A stretch of 64,000 nucleotides of DNA from Allopusillimonas ginsengisoli (GTDB lineage Bacteria > Pseudomonadota > Gammaproteobacteria > Burkholderiales > Burkholderiaceae_B). Positions within the stretch are counted from its first letter, which is position 1. The number at the start of each line of letters is the position of its first letter. Where the stretch lies: the NCBI GenBank assembly GCA_005239165.1, contig RAPG01000013.1, positions 86,014-150,013 of the forward strand, given 5' to 3'. A model generated the notes under the pieces. The model had not been told where the DNA came from. It did no database searches and saw nothing but the letters and a program-made list of their open reading frames with translations. The position numbers and the translations under genes were made by a program. Below, in pieces: positions 52,937-62,286 of the stretch.

Positions 52937-53809
52937 ATGTCTGTTGTCAAGCGTCATCCTGTCAAACCCTGGCTGCTGCTAAGCCCGACACTGCTTGCCT
53001 ATGCATTTCTGCTGTTGGTGCCTATTTCATTTGTGGCGGTGTACTCATTGTGGCTGGGCAGTGCAACCAGCATGGCTATACGCGAATGGACACTCAGCAA
53101 CTGGCAGGAATTGCTGACCGATTCGTTCTATTGGACCATTTTGTGGCAGACCTTCAGGATTGCCTTATGGGCGACATTGGGTTGCGTGCTGTTGGGTTAT
53201 CCGGTTGCCTACTTTCTGGTGCGAAGCCGGATCAAGAATAAAAGCTTCTTGCTTTTGTTGTTGCTGTTGCCGTTCTGGATCAGCTACATCATTCGTACGC
53301 TTTCATGGATTAACGTGCTGGGCGCCAAAGGCGTATTGAATACTGCTTTGATGTCGCTGGGATGGGTGCATGCGCCTTTGCAGATGCTTTACAACGAAGC
53401 GGCCGTGGTGTTGGGGCTGATGCATTATTTGCTGCCCTTCATGATTCTGAACATCTATGTGGTGCTCGATGGCATGGACGAAAACATAGAAGACTCTGCC
53501 GCTTCTCTTGGTGCACCGCCCTTCAGGGTGTTTCTGGAGGTGACCCTTCCGCTTTCGGTTCCGGGTCTTGCAGCGGGCAGCCTGCTTTGCTTTGTGCTGG
53601 GTTCGGGCACATACGTAACCCCCATGATTCTTGGCGGGCCTCAGAACGCCATGTTTGCGCAATTGATCTACGACACCATTATTGTGCAGCTCAATTGGCC
53701 CATGGGTGCCGCCCTTTCCATTCTGCTGTTGGCGATTCTTACGTGCATCGTCATGATCTACAACCGCTTTGTCGGTCTGGGGCAGGTTTATAAATCGCTG
53801 GCGGTCTGA
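52937..53809 (+). CDS. ABC permease, spermidine/putrescine PotB type
   Basis: 290 residues, six predicted helices. Binding-protein-dependent permease: N-terminal LLLSPTLLAYAFLLLVPISF, and the EAA loop DSAASLGAPPFRVFLEVTLP. Forms the membrane channel with the PotC-type protein that follows. AGGA precedes ATG 52937. The order permease-permease-binding protein-ATPase is that of many beta-proteobacterial polyamine-type operons. Confidence 0.92.
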   Translation: MSVVKRHPVKPWLLLSPTLLAYAFLLLVPISFVAVYSLWLGSATSMAIREWTLSNWQELLTDSFYWTILWQTFRIALWATLGCVLLGYPVAYFLVRSRIKNKSFLLLLLLLPFWISYIIRTLSWINVLGAKGVLNTALMSLGWVHAPLQMLYNEAAVVLGLMHYLLPFMILNIYVVLDGMDENIEDSAASLGAPPFRVFLEVTLPLSVPGLAAGSLLCFVLGSGTYVTPMILGGPQNAMFAQLIYDTIIVQLNWPMGAALSILLLAILTCIVMIYNRFVGLGQVYKSLAV

Positions 53810-53831
53810 CCGTCAAGATTACGGAGGGAGC

Positions 53832-54626
53832 ATGCGTGCATCGAATGGTTGGCGTCTCATACGCTTTTCGACGATTGTGGTGTATCTGTTTATGTTTGTG
53901 CCCATTTGTGCCGTGGTGCTGCTGTCGTTCAGTCCGGAGCAGTTCGGCGGGTTGTCAACGAGTGGTTTGAGCCTGCGTTGGTACGATGCGCTGAGCAATA
54001 ACATGGCTATCCGTGACGCTGCCAAGACGTCACTCATGCTGGGTGCGCAGGCCGCTGTAATCGCGTCGGTTCTTGGCGTACTGGCCAGCCTGGCCATGAT
54101 GCGTTTCAATTTTCGCGGCAAGCAGATCGTCAACGTTCTGCTGATTACGCCCATTTTGATTCCCGAGGTGGTGCTGGGCGTGGCGTTGCTGCTGTTTCTG
54201 CGCTGGGCCTCCGTGCAGCGGTCTTATGCGTTACTGCTGCTCGGACACGTGCTCATTACGCTGCCATTTGTCATTTTGGTGGTGCAGGCCAGACTGGCCG
54301 GGCTTCGGGCTGATTACGAAGAAGCTGCCCGCAGCCTGGGGGCCAATGCGCTGCAGACATTTTTTTATATAACCTTGCCTCTGATCCTTCCGGCGGTGCT
54401 GGCCGGCATGGTGTTCGCCTTCACGATCTCTTTTGATGACATTACGGCAACCTTGTTCTGGAAATCGGCAGGCGTTGAAACAGTGCCCACTCAGATTTTT
54501 GCGATGCTGCGCAATTCCATTAGTCCCGAGATCAACGCGCTGGGTACGTTGATGATTGTTATTACCGTAGGTCTGCCTTTGACGGCGGGCGCGCTGGCGC
54601 GGTTCTTCAGCCGGGGACGCACATAG
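53832..54626 (+). CDS. ABC permease, spermidine/putrescine PotC type
   Basis: 264 residues from ATG 53832, chosen for the GGAGGG ribosome site; the frame is open upstream but overlaps the previous gene. Six helices; EAA loop EAARSLGANALQTFFYITLP; C-terminal FTISFDDITATLFWKSAG typical of PotC. Pairs with the preceding permease. 22 bases from the PotB-type stop. Confidence 0.92.
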   Translation: MRASNGWRLIRFSTIVVYLFMFVPICAVVLLSFSPEQFGGLSTSGLSLRWYDALSNNMAIRDAAKTSLMLGAQAAVIASVLGVLASLAMMRFNFRGKQIVNVLLITPILIPEVVLGVALLLFLRWASVQRSYALLLLGHVLITLPFVILVVQARLAGLRADYEEAARSLGANALQTFFYITLPLILPAVLAGMVFAFTISFDDITATLFWKSAGVETVPTQIFAMLRNSISPEINALGTLMIVITVGLPLTAGALARFFSRGRT

Positions 54627-54702
54627 AAAGGCGTCTTTTCAGGCAACCACCACCATGTTCGTGATAACGGGTTGTAGCGGACATGCATGCAAGGAGACAA
54701 CC

Positions 54703-55839
54703 ATGAACAATGATCATTTTTACAAACTGCTGCATCAGTATCAGTCGGGTGAGCTTGGCAGAAGACGCTTTCTTGGAATGCTGGCTGCAAGCGCTGCGGC
54801 TCTGGGTCTTGCGGGGCGGCCCATTTCGGCGATGGCGGCCAAGGCCGCGCAAGTACGCTTTGATGGCTGGGGCGGCAGCGTATCGGATGCCTTGCGCGAG
54901 CATGCATTCAAGCCGTACACCGAGAAAACCGGTGTCAAGGTCGTCGATGGCACCTTTGCTGGTGTAGACGAATTTTTTACTAAAGTGCGCACCAGTGCCC
55001 CCGGCACATATAACGTGTTTCATTCCAGTGGGGTGTTCGACTACGTGCGCTACGTTGATGCGGATCTCGACGTCAAGCTGGATGAGAGCAAGATACCCAA
55101 TCTCAAGAACGTGTTGCCCAGGCTGATAGAGCCTTTGCGTGAACTGTCGGGCGGCGCTTTATCGGCCGTGCCTTACGACTATGGCACGACGGGCATTGCC
55201 TATAACAAAGACGTGATCAGCGAGGATGAGATCAAAGAAAAGGGTGCCAGGATACTGATAGATGAAAAATACAAAGGTACTCTGGGCGGCATTAATGACT
55301 GGCGTACCCAGTGCTGGTATGGCGCCGTCATGAGTGATCAGGATCCAAACAATGTCAAGGATCTCGACGCTATGTGGGAGGTGCTGCGCAAGCACCGTTC
55401 GCTGCTGCGCAAGTACTGGACGTCGGGTGCGGAGCTGATGAGCCTGATGTCCAGCGGAGAGATCGTGGCCACACAGGCATGGTCGGGGCGCATTGCCACC
55501 TTGCAGAAAGAAGGGCATCCCATAGGGTATTACGAACCCAAAGATACGTTTGCCTGGCAGGAAGCCATGTTTGTGTTGCGCGGCAGCCCTATGGAAGAGG
55601 TTCAGCAGTTGCTGAATTTCATGCTTGATCCTGCTGTGGCTATTGCGGTATCGGAGGCTCAGGGCTATCCGCCTTCTCTTGACCCTTCCGCTGTCGACTT
55701 GCCGGAAAGCGTCACCAGCCTCCCTGCCTACGATGCAACCGGCAAGCTTGAAGGCAGAACCTTTGCCAATGCGCGGTACTGGAATGATGTGCAGCCAGCA
55801 TGGAGCAAAATGTTTGGCCGCATAGAACGCGGTTTCTAG
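54703..55839 (+). CDS. polyamine-type ABC substrate-binding protein with a Tat signal
   Basis: 378 residues from ATG 54703 (AAGGAG upstream). A twin-arginine export signal is visible: R20-R21-R22-F-L-G within GELGRRRFLGMLAASAAALG, cleaved near AMAA. PotD/PotF-like extracellular solute-binding fold follows (VRFDGWGGSVSDALREHAF, ALSAVPYDYGTTGIAYNKDV, EIVATQAWSGRIATLQKEG). Binds spermidine, putrescine or an acetylated or related amine. Tat rather than Sec export implies it folds before crossing the membrane. Confidence 0.9.
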   Translation: MNNDHFYKLLHQYQSGELGRRRFLGMLAASAAALGLAGRPISAMAAKAAQVRFDGWGGSVSDALREHAFKPYTEKTGVKVVDGTFAGVDEFFTKVRTSAPGTYNVFHSSGVFDYVRYVDADLDVKLDESKIPNLKNVLPRLIEPLRELSGGALSAVPYDYGTTGIAYNKDVISEDEIKEKGARILIDEKYKGTLGGINDWRTQCWYGAVMSDQDPNNVKDLDAMWEVLRKHRSLLRKYWTSGAELMSLMSSGEIVATQAWSGRIATLQKEGHPIGYYEPKDTFAWQEAMFVLRGSPMEEVQQLLNFMLDPAVAIAVSEAQGYPPSLDPSAVDLPESVTSLPAYDATGKLEGRTFANARYWNDVQPAWSKMFGRIERGF

Positions 55840-55889
55840 GCTGGGAAGCCGGCGTGCGCGCCTGCAGGGGCAACTGAGAGGAGGCGAGA

Positions 55890-56981
55890 ATGAGTGAGTA
55901 TGCGGTAGAACTGCGCGGGATTCAGAAACGTTACGGATCAGTGACGGCTGTGGAGTCCATGGACATGTCCGTCAATGAGAGTGAGTTTTTGTCGTTTCTT
56001 GGTCCGTCCGGGTGCGGTAAAACCACCACCTTGCGCATGATTGCAGGGCTTGAGGCGCCCACAGCCGGCGATATCTACATCAAGGGAAGGCGCATGAATG
56101 ATGTGCCGGTGCATAAACGTAATATCGGCATTGTCTTTCAGAACTACGCGCTGTTTCCGCATCGCAACGTACGCGATAACGTGGCCTTCGGGCTGCGCTT
56201 TCGCGGCAGCAACAAGGCGGAGACGGCAAAGCGGGTAGCCGATGCCTTGCAACTGGTGCAGCTTGAAAATATGAGCGAACGCTACCCTTCAGAGTTATCG
56301 GGAGGACAGCAACAGCGTGTGGCACTGGCGCGCGCCATTGTGATCAAGCCCGACCTGTTGCTGCTGGATGAACCGCTGTCGGCGCTGGACGCCAACCTGA
56401 GACAAGACATGCGCGTGGAACTCAAGCAGATACAAAAAGAGACCGGCATTACCACGCTGTTCATTACTCATGATCAGTCGGAGGCGCTGGCTATGTCTGA
56501 CCGGATTGCGGTCATGAGCCGGGGCAGAGTGGAGCAGCTGGGTACGCCTCAGGCAATTTACAATCAGCCGCGTTCGCATTTTTGTGCCACATTTATTGGC
56601 AATGCCAATGTGATGCAAGGCAAGGTGACTGGCGGTGTGCCGGGCAACTGGTCAGTAGAGACTGATGGTCACGCATGGCAGAGCGCCAGCATGGATCACT
56701 GGTCGTCCGGTGACCCAGTGGCTGTGGTGATAAGGGCTGAATACCTCAGGTGGTGCGATGAAGGGCCAGACGAAACCCGTACCAATCGCATGCAGGCTAT
56801 TGTGCGGGCGGTCGATTACCTCGGGATGTCAGCGCGCTATATCGTGCGAACCACCCATGGCCAGAAGCTGGAACTGGTGAGCCCGGCAGTGGGTTCGCCA
56901 CTGGAAGTCGGCATGACCAAGAACATCAGCGTGGATGGTCAGAATGTAATTCTGCTGCCCGCTGACGTGGCATGCCTTTGA
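55890..56981 (+). CDS. ABC ATPase, spermidine/putrescine PotA type
   Basis: 363 residues. Walker A GPSGCGKT (38-45), Q-loop VFQNYALFPH, signature LSGGQQQRVALARAI, Walker B LLLLDEPLSALD, H-loop TLFITHDQSEAL, and a C-terminal TOBE-like regulatory domain (about 285-360). Energises the PotBC-type channel. GGAGG before ATG 55890. Its stop is directly adjacent (0 bases) to the stop of the convergent phospholipase gene. Confidence 0.94.
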   Translation: MSEYAVELRGIQKRYGSVTAVESMDMSVNESEFLSFLGPSGCGKTTTLRMIAGLEAPTAGDIYIKGRRMNDVPVHKRNIGIVFQNYALFPHRNVRDNVAFGLRFRGSNKAETAKRVADALQLVQLENMSERYPSELSGGQQQRVALARAIVIKPDLLLLDEPLSALDANLRQDMRVELKQIQKETGITTLFITHDQSEALAMSDRIAVMSRGRVEQLGTPQAIYNQPRSHFCATFIGNANVMQGKVTGGVPGNWSVETDGHAWQSASMDHWSSGDPVAVVIRAEYLRWCDEGPDETRTNRMQAIVRAVDYLGMSARYIVRTTHGQKLELVSPAVGSPLEVGMTKNISVDGQNVILLPADVACL

Positions 56982-58517
56982 TTACAGCATCCACTCTATT
57001 GGCAGTAATGAGAAAAACCACACGCTTGTGCGCCGCCAGAAACCGGACTCGGGTTCGGTTTCATGTCGCACGATTTCGTTTTGGTTGCGTTCCAGCCAGA
57101 CCAACTTTCCGTCATCGGCAAGCCGCACTTCATAGGCATGCTCAGGAACCTGGATATTAAAAGCGGTATCAATGCGCTTGGCCAGTGTCGGGCTGTCGAT
57201 CACAAAGCCAAGCTCGGTGTTGAGATTGGCGGAGCGGGGATCGAAATTGAAGGATCCGACAAAAATACGAGCGTCATCCACTGCGAAAGTCTTGGCGTGC
57301 AAACTGGAGCCCGAACTGCCAAAACGGCCAGCGCCCTTGCTCACCCGGGGTTGCTGGGGTGTACTGCGCATTTCATACAGCGTTATGCCGGCGTCCAGCA
57401 AGGCTTTGCGCCGTTTTGCATAGCCTGCATGCACAACTGCCACATCGGTTGCACTCAGGGAGTTTGTGAGAATGCGAATGCTGACCCCCTTCTCGGCCAA
57501 CGAACGGAACGCCTCCACGCCCGTTGCCGTGGGTACAAAGTACGGGGAAATCAGCTCAAGATTGTGTTGGGGAGCACCAATAATGGCAGCAAGCTGATGG
57601 GTAAGCAGGCCTTCGGGCGGTGCCTCGCCCAGCGCTTTCGCCGGGTCATCGCTGACCATGCGCGTGGGCGCCCACTCTAGCAAGAGCGCGCGGTCCAGTA
57701 ATTGCTGGATGATAGGCAGCTCTTTCAGCGCTTTGATATAGCCCATTGCAGCCGGCGATTTTTCCGTGACCGATGCCGCAGAGGCCAGGGTATCGAGTTC
57801 AGATGGGCTGACCGCTGACACAAGCTGCTCTATGGGGTAAGAAGACTCACTCGCCCAGTAGCGGTCAAAGTCGTTGGACACGTCGTTGACGATGGGCCCA
57901 ACCGCCATCACGTCAAGGTCGGAAAACAAGACCCCGTTACTGGCACCGAAATACTCGTCGCCTACATTCCGGCCACCTATGATGGTGACCTGATTGTCGG
58001 CGGTGATTGATTTGTTGTGCATGCGCCGATTCAGGCGCTTGAAGTCGGTTAAATACCCTAGCGGCTTGAATCTCCTGAAGACAAAGGGATTGAACAGGCG
58101 TACTTGAATATTTGGGTGAGTGGCGAGCGCGGCCAGATCGTTATCCAGTCCGGTTATGCCATTGTCATCCAGCAGCAGCCGCACCCGAACGCCACGGTCA
58201 GCTGCCGCATGCAGGGCTTCAAGAAGCAGAATGCCGGTGGTGTCTTTACGCCAGATGTAGTACTGGACGTCGAGCGTCTGGTCTGCGGTTGCCGAAAGCA
58301 GCATGCGTGCCGCAAACGCGTCCAGGGCCTGAGATAGCGGATAAATGCCGCTGCTGCCTGGGTGAGCAGCTGCCTGTGGCGCAATTGCACGTCCGAGGCG
58401 AGTTTCTTCGGCAAGGGCTGAAGGCAGTGCGTTTGTATTGGTGCCTTGATCAAGCACAGGTAGCGAACATCCGGCGAGCGAGATCGCCATCAGGAAAAAG
58501 GCCAATGGTTTTATCAT
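56982..58517 (-). CDS. phospholipase D/cardiolipin-synthase-like lipoprotein
   Basis: 511 residues. Lipobox LAGC (14-17) suggests an envelope-anchored protein. Two HKD motifs: HNKSITAD (RMHNKSITADNQVTIIGGRN) and HAKTFAVD (SLHAKTFAVDDARIFVGSFN), each followed by the typical GGRN/GSFNFDPR. Such proteins transfer or hydrolyse phosphatidyl groups, as in YmdC/ClsC. Transcribed alone. No partner gene (such as YmdB) is next to it. Confidence 0.88.
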   Translation of the reverse strand: MIKPLAFFLMAISLAGCSLPVLDQGTNTNALPSALAEETRLGRAIAPQAAAHPGSSGIYPLSQALDAFAARMLLSATADQTLDVQYYIWRKDTTGILLLEALHAAADRGVRVRLLLDDNGITGLDNDLAALATHPNIQVRLFNPFVFRRFKPLGYLTDFKRLNRRMHNKSITADNQVTIIGGRNVGDEYFGASNGVLFSDLDVMAVGPIVNDVSNDFDRYWASESSYPIEQLVSAVSPSELDTLASAASVTEKSPAAMGYIKALKELPIIQQLLDRALLLEWAPTRMVSDDPAKALGEAPPEGLLTHQLAAIIGAPQHNLELISPYFVPTATGVEAFRSLAEKGVSIRILTNSLSATDVAVVHAGYAKRRKALLDAGITLYEMRSTPQQPRVSKGAGRFGSSGSSLHAKTFAVDDARIFVGSFNFDPRSANLNTELGFVIDSPTLAKRIDTAFNIQVPEHAYEVRLADDGKLVWLERNQNEIVRHETEPESGFWRRTSVWFFSLLPIEWML

Positions 58518-58630
58518 GTTGTGAAGTCGGGCTGCCCCTCTGTATGGTACAGATCTGATGTTGATGCAAAAATGCGAAGCTACGGCCGGGCAGGTAGTGG
58601 CTCTTGTAAGGTGTCAGTGCCTAAGATGGA

Positions 58631-59571
58631 TCAATAGCCAGTGCGCCTGTCCACGATACCAGAAATAGCCTTTCCCTCCTGAAGCGCCTTGATCTTTGCG
58701 GCGATCTGTTTCATGGCCTGGTCGAGATTGGTGGCTCCGGAAATGTGGGGTGTGACGTGTATGCGCGCATCAGTCCAGAATGGATGGCTCTCAGGCAGCG
58801 GCTCTTGGCGGAACACGTCAAGTACTGCACCTGCGAGTTGGCCCTGGTCGAGGGCCTGGAGTAGTGCCGTCTCATCAAGGTGCTCGCCGCGGCCTATGTT
58901 GATGATGTGGCCGCCTTTGGGCATGCGACTGAAGGTTTGCATGTTCAGGATGCCGGTAGTTGCGTCAGTAAGCGGCAGAACATTAATGACGATGCGCGAC
59001 GCACCGAGAAAGTCAGTAAATTGATCGCTGCCGTGATAACAAGTGACCCCCTTGATGTCCCGGGGCGAGCGCGCCCAGCCATTTATCGGGTAGCCCAGGC
59101 TGCTTAGCAGGCCAGCAATCTGCCGTCCGATTTTGCCCAGGCCCATCAGACCTATAGGCCAGTCTGAAAAATACGCATAAGGTGCCGGCGTCCATTTTTT
59201 TCTGCCTTGGCAGTCGCATAGTGATCCATGCCACGGGTGATGCGGGCGACCATATACAACACGTACTCGGCCATCTTGCTGCCGATTTCTTCATCATCGA
59301 GTCGCACGACGCTTAAATGATCAGGTAATGAATGCAGCTTGAGAATGGCATCTGCCCCTGCACCGACGTTGAATACCGCCTTCAGGTGCGTGTGGTGCTG
59401 AAACAGTTGCTCAGGAGGCAGCCAGACAACGGCATAGTCAGCATCGCCGACGCCGGCTGGCGTACTGTCGGTATTCCAGTGCTGCGCTTTAAATTGCAGC
59501 CCCTGTGCTTTCAACTTCTCTTCCCATTGTTGGGCCCGGGCCCGGGTTGGGCTGTAAAAAACAATATTCAC
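58631..59571 (-). pseudogene. GhrA-like 2-hydroxyacid dehydrogenase, frameshifted at an A7 run
   Basis: About 312 residues if joined; NAD(P)-dependent glyoxylate/hydroxypyruvate reductase A family. N-terminal part (59571-59152) has MNIVFYSPTRARAQQWEEKL and LKAVFNVGAGADAILKL; after DHYATAKAEK the frame is lost. The next frame supplies the expected WTPAPYAYFSDWPIGLMGLG, the cofactor motif MGLGKIGRQIAGLL, NVLPLTDATTGILN and the catalytic HPFWTDARIHVTPHISGATN. One extra base in the A7 run (coding strand, 59201-59195) repairs it. GAA-AAA-AAT forms an A-AAA-AAT slippery heptamer. Last gene of the operon, 9 bases after the flavin oxidase. GTG start. Confidence 0.85.
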
Positions 59572-59580
59572 GGCTTTGAA

Positions 59581-60870
59581 CTACCTTGCGTCATTTAATC
59601 GGTACCAGGTGGCGACCGCGCTGACATAGAGTTTGCGTAAGTTATGTAAAGGGATCGGTTTGATCAAGGTGGTGGGAACAGGAAGCGCTTCTTTGTTTCC
59701 GGTAACCAAGTACTGGGCAATGGCCTGGCCCATCGTCGTTTGCAATCCTATACCACGGCCCTGGCAGCCGATGTCTATCAGCAGCCCTGGCGCAGGCTCA
59801 TGAAGATGAGGGTAGAAATCGCGTGTTACTGCAACGCGTCCGCACCAGTGAAACTCCCATTTTATCTGGGCCAGCTGTGGATACATGCGTAGTGCAGCCC
59901 GTTTCAGGTGGGCCCAGTCGTTCAGGGACTTGGGTTCACGAAAGGGGCCACGCCCGCCCATAATGAAACGCCCCGTGTGATCTTTGCGAAAGTACAGCAA
60001 CAGATTGCGCGTATCAGAGGCGACGTGGCCCTCTGGGAAAATTGACTGCTCTATATGGGATGGAAGTATTTCGGTCGCTGTCTGATAGGTGTTCGGGTCG
60101 ACTACGGTTTCTTTTAAGCCCGGCCATATCCCGTCACTGTATGCGTTGGTGCAAACAACGACTTTTTCGGTGGATATGATTGCGCCCGTCGTCGTCGTAA
60201 CTTTCCAGCCTTCCGGTGTTTTGCTGATGTCGGATACGGGCGTGTCGGTATAGATGTCGACGCCCAATTGGATGGCAATGCGGGCTAACTCACGAACGTA
60301 CGTTAAAGGCTGTAATCCGCCGCCTCGTTTGTCCAGCCATCCACCACGGTAGGCCTGGGACCCTAGCATGCGTCGGGTTTCATCGGCGCTCAGCAATTGC
60401 ACGTCTGCTCCGTGTTCTTGCCATTGCCTGGATCGTGAGCGCGCCAGGCGCAGCCCTTCTTCGTTGTGTGCAGGCTGTATCCACCCGTTACGGACGGTGG
60501 GGACGTCCATCGCATACCGATCGATCAGCGAGAAAACGGTTGAAGCGGTATTGGCCGCAAATTTGACGAGCCTGTTTCCGTGGTCTGGTCCGAATTTTTT
60601 TATGATAGCGTCAGGATCCCATTTTAGTCCCGGCACTAATTGACCACCATTTCGACCTGATCCGCCAAAACCTATTTGGCGTGCATCGACAATAATTGGT
60701 CTGAGCCCCTGTTCCGCCAGATGTAAAGCCGTGCTCAAGCCCGCGTAACCTGCTCCGATAATCACGATATCTGCCGATACTGATTTATCGAGAGTCGGGG
60801 TGTCAGGCGCTGCAGTGGCGGTGGCAAACCAAAGGGCGGGGTCGAGTGGAAATCGTTCTTCAGGGAACAC
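59581..60870 (-). CDS. FAD-dependent amine/amino-acid oxidoreductase (PuuB-like)
   Basis: 429 residues of the DAO family. FAD motif IIGAGYAGLSTALHLAEQG (37-55), then QIGFGGSGRNGGQLVPGLKW, the hallmark of gamma-glutamylputrescine oxidase-like proteins; C-terminal GLLIDIGCQGRGIGLQTTMG. Oxidises a C-N bond to an imine, releasing an aldehyde or 2-oxo acid, ammonia or amine, and H2O2 or reduced acceptor. GTG 60870 with AAGGA 7 bases upstream, inside the end of the ATPase gene (2-base gap). In one operon with a basic or neutral amino-acid importer and a GhrA-like reductase. Confidence 0.88.
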   Translation of the reverse strand: MFPEERFPLDPALWFATATAAPDTPTLDKSVSADIVIIGAGYAGLSTALHLAEQGLRPIIVDARQIGFGGSGRNGGQLVPGLKWDPDAIIKKFGPDHGNRLVKFAANTASTVFSLIDRYAMDVPTVRNGWIQPAHNEEGLRLARSRSRQWQEHGADVQLLSADETRRMLGSQAYRGGWLDKRGGGLQPLTYVRELARIAIQLGVDIYTDTPVSDISKTPEGWKVTTTTGAIISTEKVVVCTNAYSDGIWPGLKETVVDPNTYQTATEILPSHIEQSIFPEGHVASDTRNLLLYFRKDHTGRFIMGGRGPFREPKSLNDWAHLKRAALRMYPQLAQIKWEFHWCGRVAVTRDFYPHLHEPAPGLLIDIGCQGRGIGLQTTMGQAIAQYLVTGNKEALPVPTTLIKPIPLHNLRKLYVSAVATWYRLNDAR

Positions 60871-60872
60871 GA

Positions 60873-61610
60873 TTAGTCCTTGATGGGGTTCAAGACGCGT
60901 TTGAGAAAGTCTTGTGTGCGAGGGTTTTGAGGTTTGTTGAGTACATGGGAGGGTGGACCCTGTTCGACGATTACACCCTGATCAAAAAACAAAATGCGGT
61001 CGGCGACTTCGCGGGCGAACTCCATTTCGTGTGTGACCACCACCATAGTCATTCCGCCTCTGGCAAGGCGAACCATGACTTTCAGTACGTCGCCTACCAG
61101 CTCGGGGTCCAGTGCAGACGTAGGTTCGTCGAAAAGGATTGCTTCGGGACGCATTGCCAATGCCCGGGCGATAGCTACCCGTTGTTGCTGCCCGCCCGAT
61201 AGTTGGGCGGGATAGGCATCTGCCTTGTCAGAAAGACCGATCTGATCCAGCAACTCCAGTGCGTGTAGTCGTGCTTCAGTTTTAGGCTCGCCTTTCACAT
61301 ATATAGGCCCTTCCATTACGTTCTCTAGCGCCGTTCGGTGAGGGAAGAGATTGAAGCGCTGGAAGACCATGGCAATCTGTGAACGCAGCTTGGCGATTTG
61401 TTTAGACTTACTGTCGACCAGCTCTCCGTTTATCGTAATCCGACCTTTCTGATAATGTTCGAGGCCGTTAATGCAACGCAGAATGGTTGATTTTCCTGAC
61501 CCTGACGGGCCGATCACACAAACGACTTCGCCCTCGTTAATTTCAGTATTAATGCCTTTCAATACTTCGTTCGTGCCGAAGCTCTTGTGGACATCTTCCA
61601 TTTTGATCAT
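60873..61610 (-). CDS. polar amino-acid type ABC ATPase
   Basis: 245 residues from ATG 61610; the frame stays open further upstream but the ATGA overlap with the permease stop and GAGGA 8 bases before make this start likely. Walker A GPSGSGKS (34-41), signature LSGGQQQRVAIARALA, Walker B ILFDEPTSALDPELV, H-loop MVVVTHEMEFAREVADR: GlnQ/HisP class. Drives uptake with the permease and binding protein upstream. Confidence 0.94.
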   Translation of the reverse strand: MIKMEDVHKSFGTNEVLKGINTEINEGEVVCVIGPSGSGKSTILRCINGLEHYQKGRITINGELVDSKSKQIAKLRSQIAMVFQRFNLFPHRTALENVMEGPIYVKGEPKTEARLHALELLDQIGLSDKADAYPAQLSGGQQQRVAIARALAMRPEAILFDEPTSALDPELVGDVLKVMVRLARGGMTMVVVTHEMEFAREVADRILFFDQGVIVEQGPPSHVLNKPQNPRTQDFLKRVLNPIKD

Positions 61611-62260
61611 TTCTGTCGTCCTCGTTTTTCTAGATGCTTGACTAACAAAATCAAAGGAAGACACATGATTAGATAGATAATTGCAACAAGCGTGAAAACT
61701 GTGGTGTTGTCGAACGTGGACAGTGCCAGCAGCTTTCCCTGCATCGCTAGCTCGGCAACCGTGATCGTTGATGCCTGCGACGAATCTTTGAGCATCATGA
61801 TCATGGTGTTGCCATATGGAGGTAGCGTCATTCTCAATGCCTGCGGCAAAATTACGCGACGCATGGCGGTTGGCCACTTCATCCCCATAGCCATGGCCGC
61901 CTCTACCTGCCCGTGATCAACTGCCTCAATGCCAGCCCGGAAGTTCTCCGACTGATATGCTGAATACGCCAACCCCAAGCCTATGATGCCCGCCTGCATT
62001 GCGGTTAATGAAAGGCCAATGTCTGGCATTACAAAGTAGATGTAAAAAAGCATCACGATAATGGGTATGCCACGCAGTATGTTGATGATCCATTCGCTCA
62101 ACGTGGCCAGCCATCGTATCCCTGACGCCCGCATCAAAGCCCAGACCAGGCCTAATGCGGTTGACAGTGCCAGAGATCCGACAGTGACGATTAGTGTGCC
62201 TTTCACACCTTCCATTAGAACTGGAAGGTATAGGGACACGTTCTCCATCAAAGTGCTCAT
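61607..62260 (-). CDS. polar amino-acid type ABC permease
   Basis: 217 residues, HisM/GlnP class. LRGIPIIVMLFYIYFVMPDI and the conserved EAA-type loop MAMGMKWPTAMRRVILPQAL. Five predicted helices. A single permease gene implies a homodimeric channel. Overlaps the ATPase start by ATGA, 26 bases after the binding-protein gene. Confidence 0.94.
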   Translation of the reverse strand: MSTLMENVSLYLPVLMEGVKGTLIVTVGSLALSTALGLVWALMRASGIRWLATLSEWIINILRGIPIIVMLFYIYFVMPDIGLSLTAMQAGIIGLGLAYSAYQSENFRAGIEAVDHGQVEAAMAMGMKWPTAMRRVILPQALRMTLPPYGNTMIMMLKDSSQASTITVAELAMQGKLLALSTFDNTTVFTLVAIIYLIMCLPLILLVKHLEKRGRQK

Positions 62261-62286
62261 AATTTTTCTTTCCGGTTGCTGAGTCT

